A DNA stretch of 64,000 bases, taken from NCBI GenBank assembly GCA_963513935.1, contig OY740770.1, forward strand, positions 90,084,198 to 90,148,197, written 5' to 3'. The notes under the pieces were generated by a model. That model ran no database searches. It worked only from the letters and a program-made list of their open reading frames with translations, and had not been told where the DNA came from. The position numbers and the translations under genes are program-made. This DNA is from Aphrophora alni. Taxonomy: Eukaryota; Arthropoda; Insecta; Hemiptera; Aphrophoridae. Positions 56,041 through 64,000 of the stretch are shown piece by piece; positions within the stretch are counted from its first letter, which is position 1; each line of letters opens with the position of its first letter.

Positions 56041-56362
56041 AGGGAGTTTTCAATATTAGGCAGATCCCCTAGCCTACTGCCGTAAACATTAAGTTGGGAG
56101 TTTTAATTATTAGGCAGGCCCCCTTGCCTACTGCCTTCAACATCAAGTTGGGGAGTTTTAATTATTAGACAGGTCCCCTTGCCTACTGCCGTCAACACCA
56201 AGTTGGGGAGTTTGAATTATTAGGCAGGTCCCCTAGCCTACTGCTGTCGACATCAAGTTGGAGAGTTTTAATTGTTAGGCAGGTCCCCGTGCCTACTGCC
56301 GTCAACGTAAAGTTGGGGAGTTTTAGTTATTAGGCAGGTCCCCGTGCCTACTGCCGTCAGAT
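56041..56362 (-). repeat. Helitron 3' minisatellite, six units of about 55 bp
   Basis: Units start at roughly 54-55 bp spacing (TTAGGCAG-type marks at 56056, 56110, 56165, 56220, 56275, 56330). Each contains TAGGCAGGTCCCCTTGCCTA, which can fold into a 6-bp stem with an 8-base loop, and an AGTTGGGGAGTTTTA block. The array lies between the end of the helicase frame and the terminal hairpin. Confidence 0.9.
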
Positions 56363-56411
56363 GGAAATGGTAAACATTATGATCTCATCCTGAATTTGAT
56401 AACTGGCCTAT

Positions 56412-57673
56412 TCACTGCAGCACTTCACGGTAAACTACATTGGAAGTTTCACCTTCCGGTTGCAAAATAAATAAATTTTCATGTGAGCTGACTCTGGAGC
56501 AGGCGACATACAATTGGCCGTGGGAGAAACAATCATTCCGCAAATCAACACCAGCTATCTTCAAAGTCTGACCTTGGGATTTACTGATTGTCATAGCAAA
56601 ACATACATTGACAGGAAATTGTAGACGTTTGAATTCAAAGTGGTAATCCGATGGAATCAAAGGGATTCGCGGAATGAAGACAGTTTCCCCCTGGCCTACA
56701 CCAGTGATGATTGTGGCTTCGATCACATGCTTATGGAGAGTCTTAACTTGGAGTCTGGTGCCATTGCACTGTTTTGGAGGATTGATGTTTCGAATCAGCA
56801 TGATAGGTACTCCCACCTTGAGGCGGAGGCTGTGAGGAGGAATCCCTGGTGGGTTTAGTGTGTGGAGGAACTCTACAGGGTAGTTGACTGTTTCCTCTAA
56901 CTCAACAACACAATCAACTGATTCATACTTCATCTCCTCTAATGGTAGCAGCTCTAAGAGAAAGTTGTTAATATTTGTTGCTGACTCATTTGTTGGTGTA
57001 AGTATTGCCCTTTGTTTTAACCAAGATGGATCAATGATGCTCATACTTTTCAAATTAGGATAAATGTGCTCAGAGAAGGATTCTATTTGGCTATCAATAG
57101 TGCAGAGATTGTGTGGAAGTTTGACTTTACCATCGTTTTCCTTTAATTGACCATTTCCTATTTGTAGAAGAAGATTTGAAAATTGTTCAATCTCTGAATG
57201 ACCCATCAACTGTACCCTCATATTAACATTCAAATATAGAGTTTTTACTCTTGGCCATAAGTACGATGACTTAAGACATGCCTTCACCTCATCTTCGCGA
57301 GTTCCTCTTGGAACGATAGGCAAGGTCTGTCTAAAGTCTCCTGCTAAAAGTTCAGTCACTCCACCCATCAAGTTGTTGTTATTTCTTAAGTCCTGTAAGG
57401 TTCTATGAAGTGCCTCCAACCCTCCCTTGTGTGCCATGGTAATCTCATCCCACACAATCAACTTACAAAGCCTCAAAACATGGGCCATGTCACTCTGTTT
57501 AGAAATATTGCAGGTTGGAGTTTCATGGCGGTTGAGGTCCAGAGGTAACTTGAAAGTGGAGTGCGCTGTTTTTCCCCCAGCAAGTAAGGTAGCGGCAATT
57601 CCAGAAGAAGCGACAGCTATTGCAACATTTCTGTCTTTTCTTATTCTAGCCAACAATAAGTTAATGAGGAAGG
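56412..57673 (-). CDS. Helitron Pif1-type helicase domain (second frame of broken gene)
   Basis: This frame holds the C-terminal helicase of the Helitron protein and joins the upstream frame at a one-base deletion after the Walker A lysine. It has no real ATG. Counting from the Leu of LLARIRKDRN at 57656: Walker B LIVWDE at 66-71, LLAGDFRQTLPIV (motif III) at 103-115, RAILTPTN at 216-223, KQCNGTRL at 295-302, AMTISKSQGQTL at 354-365, YVACSRVSSHENLFI with the Arg finger at 383-397. These are the Pif1/Dda-type SF1B motifs, all present and in order. The frame ends at a stop at 56412-56414. The domain would unwind DNA 5' to 3' during rolling-circle transposition. The sequence past motif I is intact; only the frame is lost. 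Confidence 0.93.
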
Positions 57674-60600
57674 CTTCCCAGTGCCTCCCGGAGCGTCCAA
57701 GAAAAATAGTTGTCCAGTCTCACAGTGAATACTGGTTATCAATGTATCATATACATTCTTTTGTTCACTATTAAGTTTAGGCTCGTTTTTTTGGACCAAC
57801 TCTGATAATTCAGCTATATCATGGGAAACCTCCCTCAGTAACTCACGGTTGACTGAGTCAACAGTTTCGTTGCGAGAAGGAGTAGGCAGGCCATACTGGA
57901 GTAGGTGGTGGCCAGATATAGCAAAAACCATATCCTCCAATAGAACCAAGGTTTTGTTATACACCACATCCACATCAGGCAGCACTCCCTCTTGAAGCTC
58001 CTTCTGAAGGTTCATGGCTACATCCTCCGACATGCTTTCTTTGTAGTTTTCCCAAAGTTTGAGGGCATCAGCAACTTGACAGAACACTAACATCACTGAA
58101 AACAATTCTCGAATCTTGTGTGGAAAGTTGGAGATGGCGGCTTCTTCGAGAGTGTGATGCCAGTGATTGTCATCCTCCAGTAATCCCAGTGCTCTGCAGG
58201 CTGATTTAAAAGAGGGGTGAACTACTCCATCAACCATTTTCAGATGACTGAAGCATGTGGGTCCTCGAACCTCATGGAGTAAAATACGGAGATAGTAGCA
58301 CTCTCCATTCAAAGGGTGCACAGTGTAAACCCTACCTAAAACATCGTCCTGTTTTACTCCAGAGTGTCCGGGAACGCTCTTACCCTGCTTTCTTCTGGAA
58401 AACTTGTTATTCTTCCATACATAGAAGGCTGGAACTTCACTGTACAACAGTGTCCGAGCAAAAGAGTCTAATTTACAGAGATTAAAAAATGCCAATAAAG
58501 TTGTCTTAGGTGGATTTTTGGCCTTATCTCCAATGTTGTCCGGGCTAAAGTACACTCTTTGGCCGTTTTCTAGGTGGACTGAAAGATGCATGACGGGTGG
58601 ATACCTTTCATGGATCGGGAAGCAGAATATCCGACAAACAGCCTCTGAACTACTGATGTAGCGACCCGACTCGTACCGTGTAACCTCATCAAACTCGTTC
58701 TGTGAACCAAACGCTGCCTGATCACTGCCCTTGTTTACGTACTTACATATATATTTTATAGATTTTATGGAGTTACATATTTCAACGTTGATGTGAGCCT
58801 CAAAGGTGCGTGACAGAACAGGGTTGTACGGCACTACCCACCTGTTATCCAAGTCAACGTCTTTCACCTTCACTGTAAATCCCCCGTCAGTGGGAGAGCG
58901 CCTGCGATACAGTGGGTAACCGTCTTCAGCAGTCCGCGTTTCCTTGGTGAGAGGGCGAGGGTATCGCTTGCTGCAAGAGCCGTTCACCATACACGGAGAA
59001 TTTCTGTTGAGGTTTCCACAGGGGCCATGTACCATGGCTGACTTCACTATTTCATGCAGTGTGGGATCTAGAGTAGGGTCCGGTATTTCAGCGCTAATGA
59101 CATTATCAATTTGGCTGGGTGTAATGTTATTGGTAAGCCACAGTAGGATGTGAACGTGAGGCAGCTCACGCTTCTGCCATTCTACTGTATACATGTAACA
59201 CCTAGTTGGCCCGAAAATACAGCCTTTTCGAAGTAACTGGACAATTTTTTTTACTTTTATATGAAACACTCGCGCTATTACGTCGTGCCTAGAATGAGGA
59301 GCCTGTCCAACGTGTAACTGTTCCTGTATTTCAGACCACTTAGGGTTACATGTAAAGGTGATAAATAAATCAGGTCTTCCGTAATGGCGCACGTAAGTCA
59401 TAGCGTCTTGTGTCCTCTCGTGCATGTATCGAGGCCCCCCGGTAAAACTGGAAGGCAAGACCACTAATTTCCCTAGCTCTGACACTTGCCCATCACGTTT
59501 ATCGACTGCATCTCGCAGATGCACATACTCCTCAACTCGTAATTTACTCTGGTTATGTCTCAAGAAGTTCAATCGTTCAGTTTCAATTTTAGCAAACATA
59601 TCAGTTAAAAACTGATTTAAGAGACTGCGATAACGTAAAATTAGGTTTTCTTTATCTTCTCTTTCCATAAGTATAAATGCATAGAAAGTGGAAGCCGATA
59701 CAGTTTTCTTCAAAGCAACTTTGGTGGTCGGATCAAGCTGAGGTATGTTAACGGAGTAACCATCTTCCCCACGGCAGAATATGAGTGGATACTGTAACGC
59801 ATCGTAAGCACGGTGAGTCTCACTTATGCGCACCAGTCGTGTATCTCGGCTGTGGAGTATGATGTCTCGCTTTTCAAACATTTGACCTACGATCACCAAA
59901 GCCACTTCTTTTGTTGCGGGTTTGTTGTACCGACCTCTATGTGCACCTGCGGGTTTTCTATCAGCTGTTATTACTACCTGAAACCCTTCGTTTTTTGGTG
60001 CAATCTCCATCGCCATTTTAAAGTCCCTAATGTATGGATTTGTCTCATGTAATATTTTCTGGAGTTCGCTCACTAACGACGGTTTTACAGAAGGTGCATT
60101 ATTGCACCGTAGCTGACACTCTTTATCCTCATCACCAACAAAGTATATTTGTAAAAATGCTGGCTCCCGCTCTGAAGAAGGTAAAAGACTCCCGATTAGA
60201 TGATACACCTGCCCCTGAACTTTAAAGGTTGGCATAAAGTTGCCTTCTTTAATCTCTTTTCCTCCAAAAGAAGTCATTTGAAAGCAGTTATTGTACTGCC
60301 TGATGTTTGAGAGAAAGTGTTCAGAAAGAGGGTGATTGTTTGTCAGAAGAGCTTGTAGGAGCTCTGGCATTGGCTGAGGAGAGGGCAGATGGACTTTTCC
60401 GTTAGCACAGCACAGACCAGGACTTTCATCTTTCCATTTTCTATCTTTACACCACTTACATGTTGTCATGCAACCTAAGGCAACAGTCTTATCTTTGTTG
60501 TAATCAGTATCGCTATTGTATTTGAATCCCGACATTGATTTAACAGACCATGGCAACAAATTTATTTCACTTCTCTTGACACTGTATTTTTTTACCGCAC

Positions 60601-61681
60601 TTATGTTTACCTCGGGATTTTTCTCACTATATCTTTTTACAGCCGCCTGATTTATTGTAGGATTTTTCTCATTGTATTTTTTTACAGCCGCCTGATGTAT
60701 TGTAGGATTTTTCTCACTGTATTTTTTTACAGCCGCCTGATGTATTGTAGGATTTTTCTCACTGTATTTTTTTACAGCCGCCTGATGTATTGTAGGATTT
60801 TTCTCACTGTATTTTTTTACAGCCGCCTGATGTATTGTAGGATTTTTCTCACTGTATTTTTTTACAGCCGCCTGATGTATTGTAGGATTTTTCTCACTGT
60901 ATTTTTTTACAGCCGCCTGATGTATTGCAGGATTTTTCTCACTGTATTTTTTTACGGATGCGCGATTGACTTCAGGATTGTTCTCACTATATTTATTTAC
61001 TGCTTGCCTGTGACGTTTTGTACGATTAATATTGGAAAATCGCTTACGCCTTTTCTTCCCCCGTCTCTTGTTTGTTTTAGAACAATTTACGGAGGGGTGA
61101 TCTGAGACAGTAGTATTAGATATAGTAAGGGAATTTACTGGAGACGGGGATGAGGAGTGTGGGAGATCAGTGGGTGAGAGGTTGGCAGGGTCCTGGATTT
61201 CCCCAAGATTAGCCTCCACATTCACATTGTCAGACGTCAGAGAGGAATCAGGATCTAAGGGAATAAGGACGTCAAAGTGGCCTGCTGTCAGTGGCCCAGT
61301 AAACCTTAGTCTTTTTATTCCCTCAACCGGCTGCCCGAAACTGGTTAACAGAGTTTGGTCTGTGTAAACCTGCAGCTCATAGGGGAATATTTCAGAGGCT
61401 GCTTTTATTTCACATGTTGTCCCAAAAGTTCCCGGTTTGCTCATATCAGCCATATATTCTGCCTTTGTTCTGTAAATGCCCCCCGTCCGATTTAAGGTGA
61501 ATGGTTTAAATCGGCACCAATTGTTAGTAACGTGCTGTACAACACTGGTCCGAACTTGGAAACCTTGTGAATCAGTGCCGTATACGAAGTAAGCCAAAGA
61601 TGAGAATAAGTACTGACCATCAGGATTGATAGGCAATACATGGTGGGGAGTAGGCACCCCATCCACGTTGATGACTTCCAT
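57641..61681 (-). CDS. Helitron Rep protein: pseudo-OTU, zinc finger, HUH nuclease (first frame)
   Basis: The first ATG of the frame is at 61681 and opens MEVINVDG; upstream codons give only a hydrophobic run without ATG. Residue numbers here count from the open frame's first codon at 61747 (ATG = 23). OTU-like domain at about 28-165: NPDGQYLFSSLAYFVYG at 41-57, TFGTTCEIKAAS at 107-118, HFDVLIP at 158-164; the catalytic Cys is Tyr46. Basic, probably nuclear-targeting stretch at 226-247. Ten 15-residue repeats at 251-396. Cysteine cluster at 426-447 (CMTTCKWC...CC). Helitron N-terminal domain, then LFITFTCNPKW at 794-804, HUH motif PHVHILLW at 863-870, a Cys cluster at 910-925, and the double-Tyr motif YICKYVNKG at 999-1007, which carries out strand cleavage. 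Walker A APGGTGK at 1352-1358, then frameshift and stop at 57641. The protein would nick and join DNA strands in rolling-circle transposition. Confidence 0.93.
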   Translation of the reverse strand: MEVINVDGVPTPHHVLPINPDGQYLFSSLAYFVYGTDSQGFQVRTSVVQHVTNNWCRFKPFTLNRTGGIYRTKAEYMADMSKPGTFGTTCEIKAASEIFPYELQVYTDQTLLTSFGQPVEGIKRLRFTGPLTAGHFDVLIPLDPDSSLTSDNVNVEANLGEIQDPANLSPTDLPHSSSPSPVNSLTISNTTVSDHPSVNCSKTNKRRGKKRRKRFSNINRTKRHRQAVNKYSENNPEVNRASVKKYSEKNPAIHQAAVKKYSEKNPTIHQAAVKKYSEKNPTIHQAAVKKYSEKNPTIHQAAVKKYSEKNPTIHQAAVKKYSEKNPTIHQAAVKKYNEKNPTINQAAVKRYSEKNPEVNISAVKKYSVKRSEINLLPWSVKSMSGFKYNSDTDYNKDKTVALGCMTTCKWCKDRKWKDESPGLCCANGKVHLPSPQPMPELLQALLTNNHPLSEHFLSNIRQYNNCFQMTSFGGKEIKEGNFMPTFKVQGQVYHLIGSLLPSSEREPAFLQIYFVGDEDKECQLRCNNAPSVKPSLVSELQKILHETNPYIRDFKMAMEIAPKNEGFQVVITADRKPAGAHRGRYNKPATKEVALVIVGQMFEKRDIILHSRDTRLVRISETHRAYDALQYPLIFCRGEDGYSVNIPQLDPTTKVALKKTVSASTFYAFILMEREDKENLILRYRSLLNQFLTDMFAKIETERLNFLRHNQSKLRVEEYVHLRDAVDKRDGQVSELGKLVVLPSSFTGGPRYMHERTQDAMTYVRHYGRPDLFITFTCNPKWSEIQEQLHVGQAPHSRHDVIARVFHIKVKKIVQLLRKGCIFGPTRCYMYTVEWQKRELPHVHILLWLTNNITPSQIDNVISAEIPDPTLDPTLHEIVKSAMVHGPCGNLNRNSPCMVNGSCSKRYPRPLTKETRTAEDGYPLYRRRSPTDGGFTVKVKDVDLDNRWVVPYNPVLSRTFEAHINVEICNSIKSIKYICKYVNKGSDQAAFGSQNEFDEVTRYESGRYISSSEAVCRIFCFPIHERYPPVMHLSVHLENGQRVYFSPDNIGDKAKNPPKTTLLAFFNLCKLDSFARTLLYSEVPAFYVWKNNKFSRRKQGKSVPGHSGVKQDDVLGRVYTVHPLNGECYYLRILLHEVRGPTCFSHLKMVDGVVHPSFKSACRALGLLEDDNHWHHTLEEAAISNFPHKIRELFSVMLVFCQVADALKLWENYKESMSEDVAMNLQKELQEGVLPDVDVVYNKTLVLLEDMVFAISGHHLLQYGLPTPSRNETVDSVNRELLREVSHDIAELSELVQKNEPKLNSEQKNVYDTLITSIHCETGQLFFLDAPGGTGKPSSLTYCWLE
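60561..60997 (-). repeat. 45-bp in-frame repeats in the Helitron gene
   Basis: About ten tandem units encode KKYSEKNPTIHQAAV and variants. The five central units are identical in protein and nearly so in DNA, whereas the outer ones diverge (NKYSENNPEVNRASV first, KKYSVKRSEIN last). This gradient is usual for arrays homogenised by unequal exchange or slippage. On the plus strand the array also stays open, giving a spurious frame. Confidence 0.95.
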
Positions 61682-61747
61682 AGTGAGAAAGTAGAGATAT
61701 ATAAATAGAAAGACAATAGAGAGAAATATAAATATTATATGTATCAA

Positions 61748-62204
61748 GTAAAAGGGAAAACGGAATCAGTCTTGCCTAAAATGATCAAAATATATTGACG
61801 TATAGAACAGAACTGAAGTGAACAGAAGTGTGTAGAGGTTCAGGAAAAAACAAAGCAAGTAGCAAAGTCTGTAGCTAGACTGACTGGTAGGGGGCAATGT
61901 AGACCCCTTATCAGCTGATACCTGCAGCCTACTGATAAGGCCACTTGCAAACTGTGGCGTGCAGTCCTAGGCCTTGTCATGAGTGTTCACAAAACCGCTG
62001 TAGTTGTTCATCTAAATAACAGCCACCGAAAAAATGTATTAATAACAAATATATGCGTTTGACTGAAAATATTGTAATAGGGGTGTTAGCTACCCTTCGA
62101 GTAAAAGGTTTTCAAACCCTTTCTTAGTACGCCTCTAAGAACTTACCCGAAACCATGTACCGAATTTCAGAACTCTAGGTTTCGTGTTTAAATACAGTGA
62201 GAAT
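61748..62204 (-). other. Helitron 5' leader upstream of the Rep gene
   Basis: About 450 bp of moderately GC-rich non-coding DNA between the Rep start and the 150-bp repeats. The promoter must be here or within the repeats, but no clear core promoter element was seen. Positions 62095-62200 are a degenerate relative of the repeat unit (CGCCTCTAAGAACTTACC, ATGTACCGAATTTCA). Confidence 0.5.
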
Positions 62205-62755
62205 AATACATGTTTGCCGAATTTCACGTTTGTACGCTTCATAGTTTACAAAAAATAATGTATTTTACTTTTCGCGGTTTTTTCGCGATTTCCGCGGTTA
62301 GACCTGGATTTTTTTTAAAAACGTTTCTTAGCGAGGACCTAGACGCCAGGAGGAACATGTTTGCCTAATTTCACGTTTGTACGCTTCATGGATTACAACA
62401 AATTATGTATTTTACTTTTCGCGGTTTTTCGCGATTTACGCGGTTAGACGCGGTTAGACCTGGATTTTTTTTAAAAACGTTTCTTAGCGAGGACCTAGAC
62501 GCCAGGAGGAACATGTTTGCCTAATTTCACGTTTGTACGCTTCATGGTTTACAACAAATTATGTATTTTACTTTTCGCGGTTTTTCGCGATTTACGCGGT
62601 TAGACATGGATTTTTTTTTTAAAAGCGTTTCTTAGCGAGCACCTAGACACCAGGATGAACATGTTTGCCGAACTTCACGTTTGTACGCTTCATAGTTTAC
62701 AAAAAATAATGTATTTTACTTTTCGCGGTTTTTTCGCGATTTCCGCGGTTATACA
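62205..62755 (-). repeat. Helitron 5' repeats, four units of about 150 bp
   Basis: The marker CACGTTTGTACGCTTCAT occurs at about 62226, 62373, 62529 and 62677, giving spacings of about 147, 156 and 148. Each unit also contains a CG-rich core (TTTTCGCGGTTTTTTCGCGA and CCGCGGTTAGAC variants) and CGTTTCTTAGCGAG. The CpG-bearing palindromes are unusual for the AT-rich surroundings. Confidence 0.9.
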
Positions 62756-62774
62756 TTGAATTTTTCAAAACCGG

Positions 62775-62920
62775 TTCTTAGTGCGCGTCTAGGACCTATG
62801 AGGAAGCTGTGTACCAAGTTTCATTGTAATCCGTTCAGTGGTTCCTGAGATTTCGTGATCAGTGAGTCAGTCAGTCAGTCAGTCAGTCAGTGAGTGGGTT
62901 TTGGCTTTTATTATTATAGA
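62775..62920 (-). other. Helitron 5' terminus
   Basis: On the minus strand it starts TCTATAATAATAAAAGCC, then CCCACTCACTGACTGACTGA with about six GACT units (plus strand 62863-62897), then GGAACCACTGAACGGATTAC and AATGAAACTTGGTACACAG. This last phrase is, from memory, a common feature of arthropod Helitron 5' ends. TC at the very end preceded by A fits the Helitron rule. Confidence 0.88.
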
Positions 62921-64000
62921 TCAATTGTTACATTGTATAAATTTTGAAAAAAAGAAAATTGCATTTAATTGTTTATAGAAATGATTAGTTTGAGCATATT
63001 ACCTTAATTTTTCTTTTTTGAAAATCATTTTACTCTAAAATCACCTATGAAAGTACCTGCAATTGTGGTTTTTTACAAGTAGAAGGTAACATAGTTGTAA
63101 GTTAATATTAGAAAAAACACATGGTATGAAAACAAAATAATTAATATTTTGATTAAAATATTATTTTAGTCGTCTAAACTTGGCTTGGAGAAAATAAATA
63201 TAAAATTCAATCTATTAAAAATATATTTAATAAAACTTTTATTCTTTACTGAAATCAATTCATGTACAGTAACAACTCTTTCTGCTTTTTACTAAATAAC
63301 ACTATAATATGAATATGAAATTTAACATTCCAAAATTTACATGCATGAAGTTTTACAAGTTTCAGTTCTTTTTGGACGTAATATAATTGCAAATATTATT
63401 TAATAGAGTCTAAATTCGTTGTTCAAGCCCACTTTAAAATATTCAAAAAATGTAAAGAGGTGTTCTTAAATTTTGAAAGAAATTATATACATAATAGTTG
63501 TTAGGAGACATTTTAAATATGTTAGTAAAACCACAAAAAAACCACACTGTTTTCATTGATAAACGTTTAAAATGTACACTAATATGAAACACGATTGAAA
63601 TAATTGAAGAATAAGTTTTGTACAAGGTGTTTCAAAGTTAATGATTAAAAATTGGCTACATGAATTGAGGCAAGAATTGAACTTTTACATTATGTTCTTA
63701 TTTTACTGAGTTTCTCGTATATTTGAAACCCAAACCACCTCTTTGTTAATGGTTCTATCCATTAGCTTCCAATGCTCCAGTAATTGATGTTAAAATGGAC
63801 AGTCTGGGTTTTGTTTATGTTCGAATGTAAAGTAATAAAATGTACTACTAACCAAGTAGAGGACAAACACTTCATTACTTATAATATATCAATATATTCT
63901 TTTTATTTAAAAATAGGAAACATATAAAAACAAAAGTTCTTTTGAAAACTAAGTTGTTTTTTGTATTCCTTGTAATATACGATCACAAGAATACTATCAC
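62921..64000. other. AT-rich non-coding DNA
   Basis: Flank of the Helitron. No gene or transposon end was recognised; the small open frame at 63443-63625 has no motif. Confidence 0.55.

Larger units (their letters stand above)
55858..62920 (-). mobile_element. Full-length Helitron, 7063 bp
   Basis: Read on the minus strand, the element starts TCTATAATAATAAAAGCC (5' TC at 62920) and ends with a short hairpin and CTAG (at 55858). The bases outside are A before TC and T after CTAG, so it sits between A and T with no duplication, as Helitrons do. Inside are a 5' non-coding region with four repeats of about 150 bp, one long Rep-helicase gene split by a single frameshift, and a 3' region with six repeats of about 55 bp. 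Both ends and almost the whole gene survive, so the insertion looks fairly young. A copy with an intact frame elsewhere in the genome could mobilise it. Confidence 0.93.

Noticed and set aside
60695..61105. Plus-strand repeated frame (MYCRIFLTVFFYSRL units)
   Set aside because: It is the antisense of the 45-bp in-frame repeats of the Helitron gene.

Overview
The window is eukaryotic, very AT-rich and full of microsatellites. I see no complete host gene, rRNA or convincing tRNA. It looks like intergenic or long-intron DNA of an invertebrate, most likely an arthropod: it carries a Helitron, PIF/Harbinger, Penelope-like and CR1/Jockey-like remnants, long (TA)n arrays and frequent 'taggcct/tagcct' words. 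The species cannot be named from this sequence.

Layout. Positions 1-13377 are AT-rich non-coding DNA with small repeats, a more GC-rich, purine-skewed stretch of unknown origin (about 5340-7800) and a 104-bp near-perfect hairpin (12263-12366). Positions 13378-15069 hold two nested PIF/Harbinger DNA transposons. The outer one (plus strand) keeps only the start of its transposase. A sibling (minus strand, 13820-14888) is inserted in that coding sequence with a TTA target duplication. Positions 15070-30300 are AT-rich with a 330-bp (GA)n array, a tRNA-like scrap and a small GC-rich island. A decayed Penelope-like retroelement lies at about 30422-32280, with reverse transcriptase pieces followed by a GIY-YIG nuclease; a near-perfect palindrome made of two head-to-head copies of its presumed terminal repeat lies at its left end. 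Positions 32281-55857 are mostly AT-rich desert with a foldback element (42981-43376), the two longest (TA)n arrays after 43 kb, a further Penelope-terminal-like copy (about 49630-49770) and a CR1/Jockey-like C-terminal scrap (50756-50854).

The main feature is a full-length Helitron, minus strand, 55858-62920. It has a 5' TC end, a 3' hairpin plus CTAG end, and insertion between A and T. It encodes one long Rep-helicase: a pseudo-OTU domain whose catalytic Cys is Tyr, a basic stretch, ten 15-residue repeats, zinc-finger cysteines, a HUH Rep nuclease with two catalytic tyrosines, and a Pif1 helicase. The only obvious break is one missing base just after the Walker A lysine. Two tandem-repeat arrays lie in its non-coding ends, six of about 55 bp on the 3' side and four of about 150 bp on the 5' side.

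I found no new host system. The points most worth a second look are the nearly intact Helitron with its dead OTU domain and structured end repeats, the nested Harbinger pair with GC-rich iterated ends, and the Penelope palindrome.
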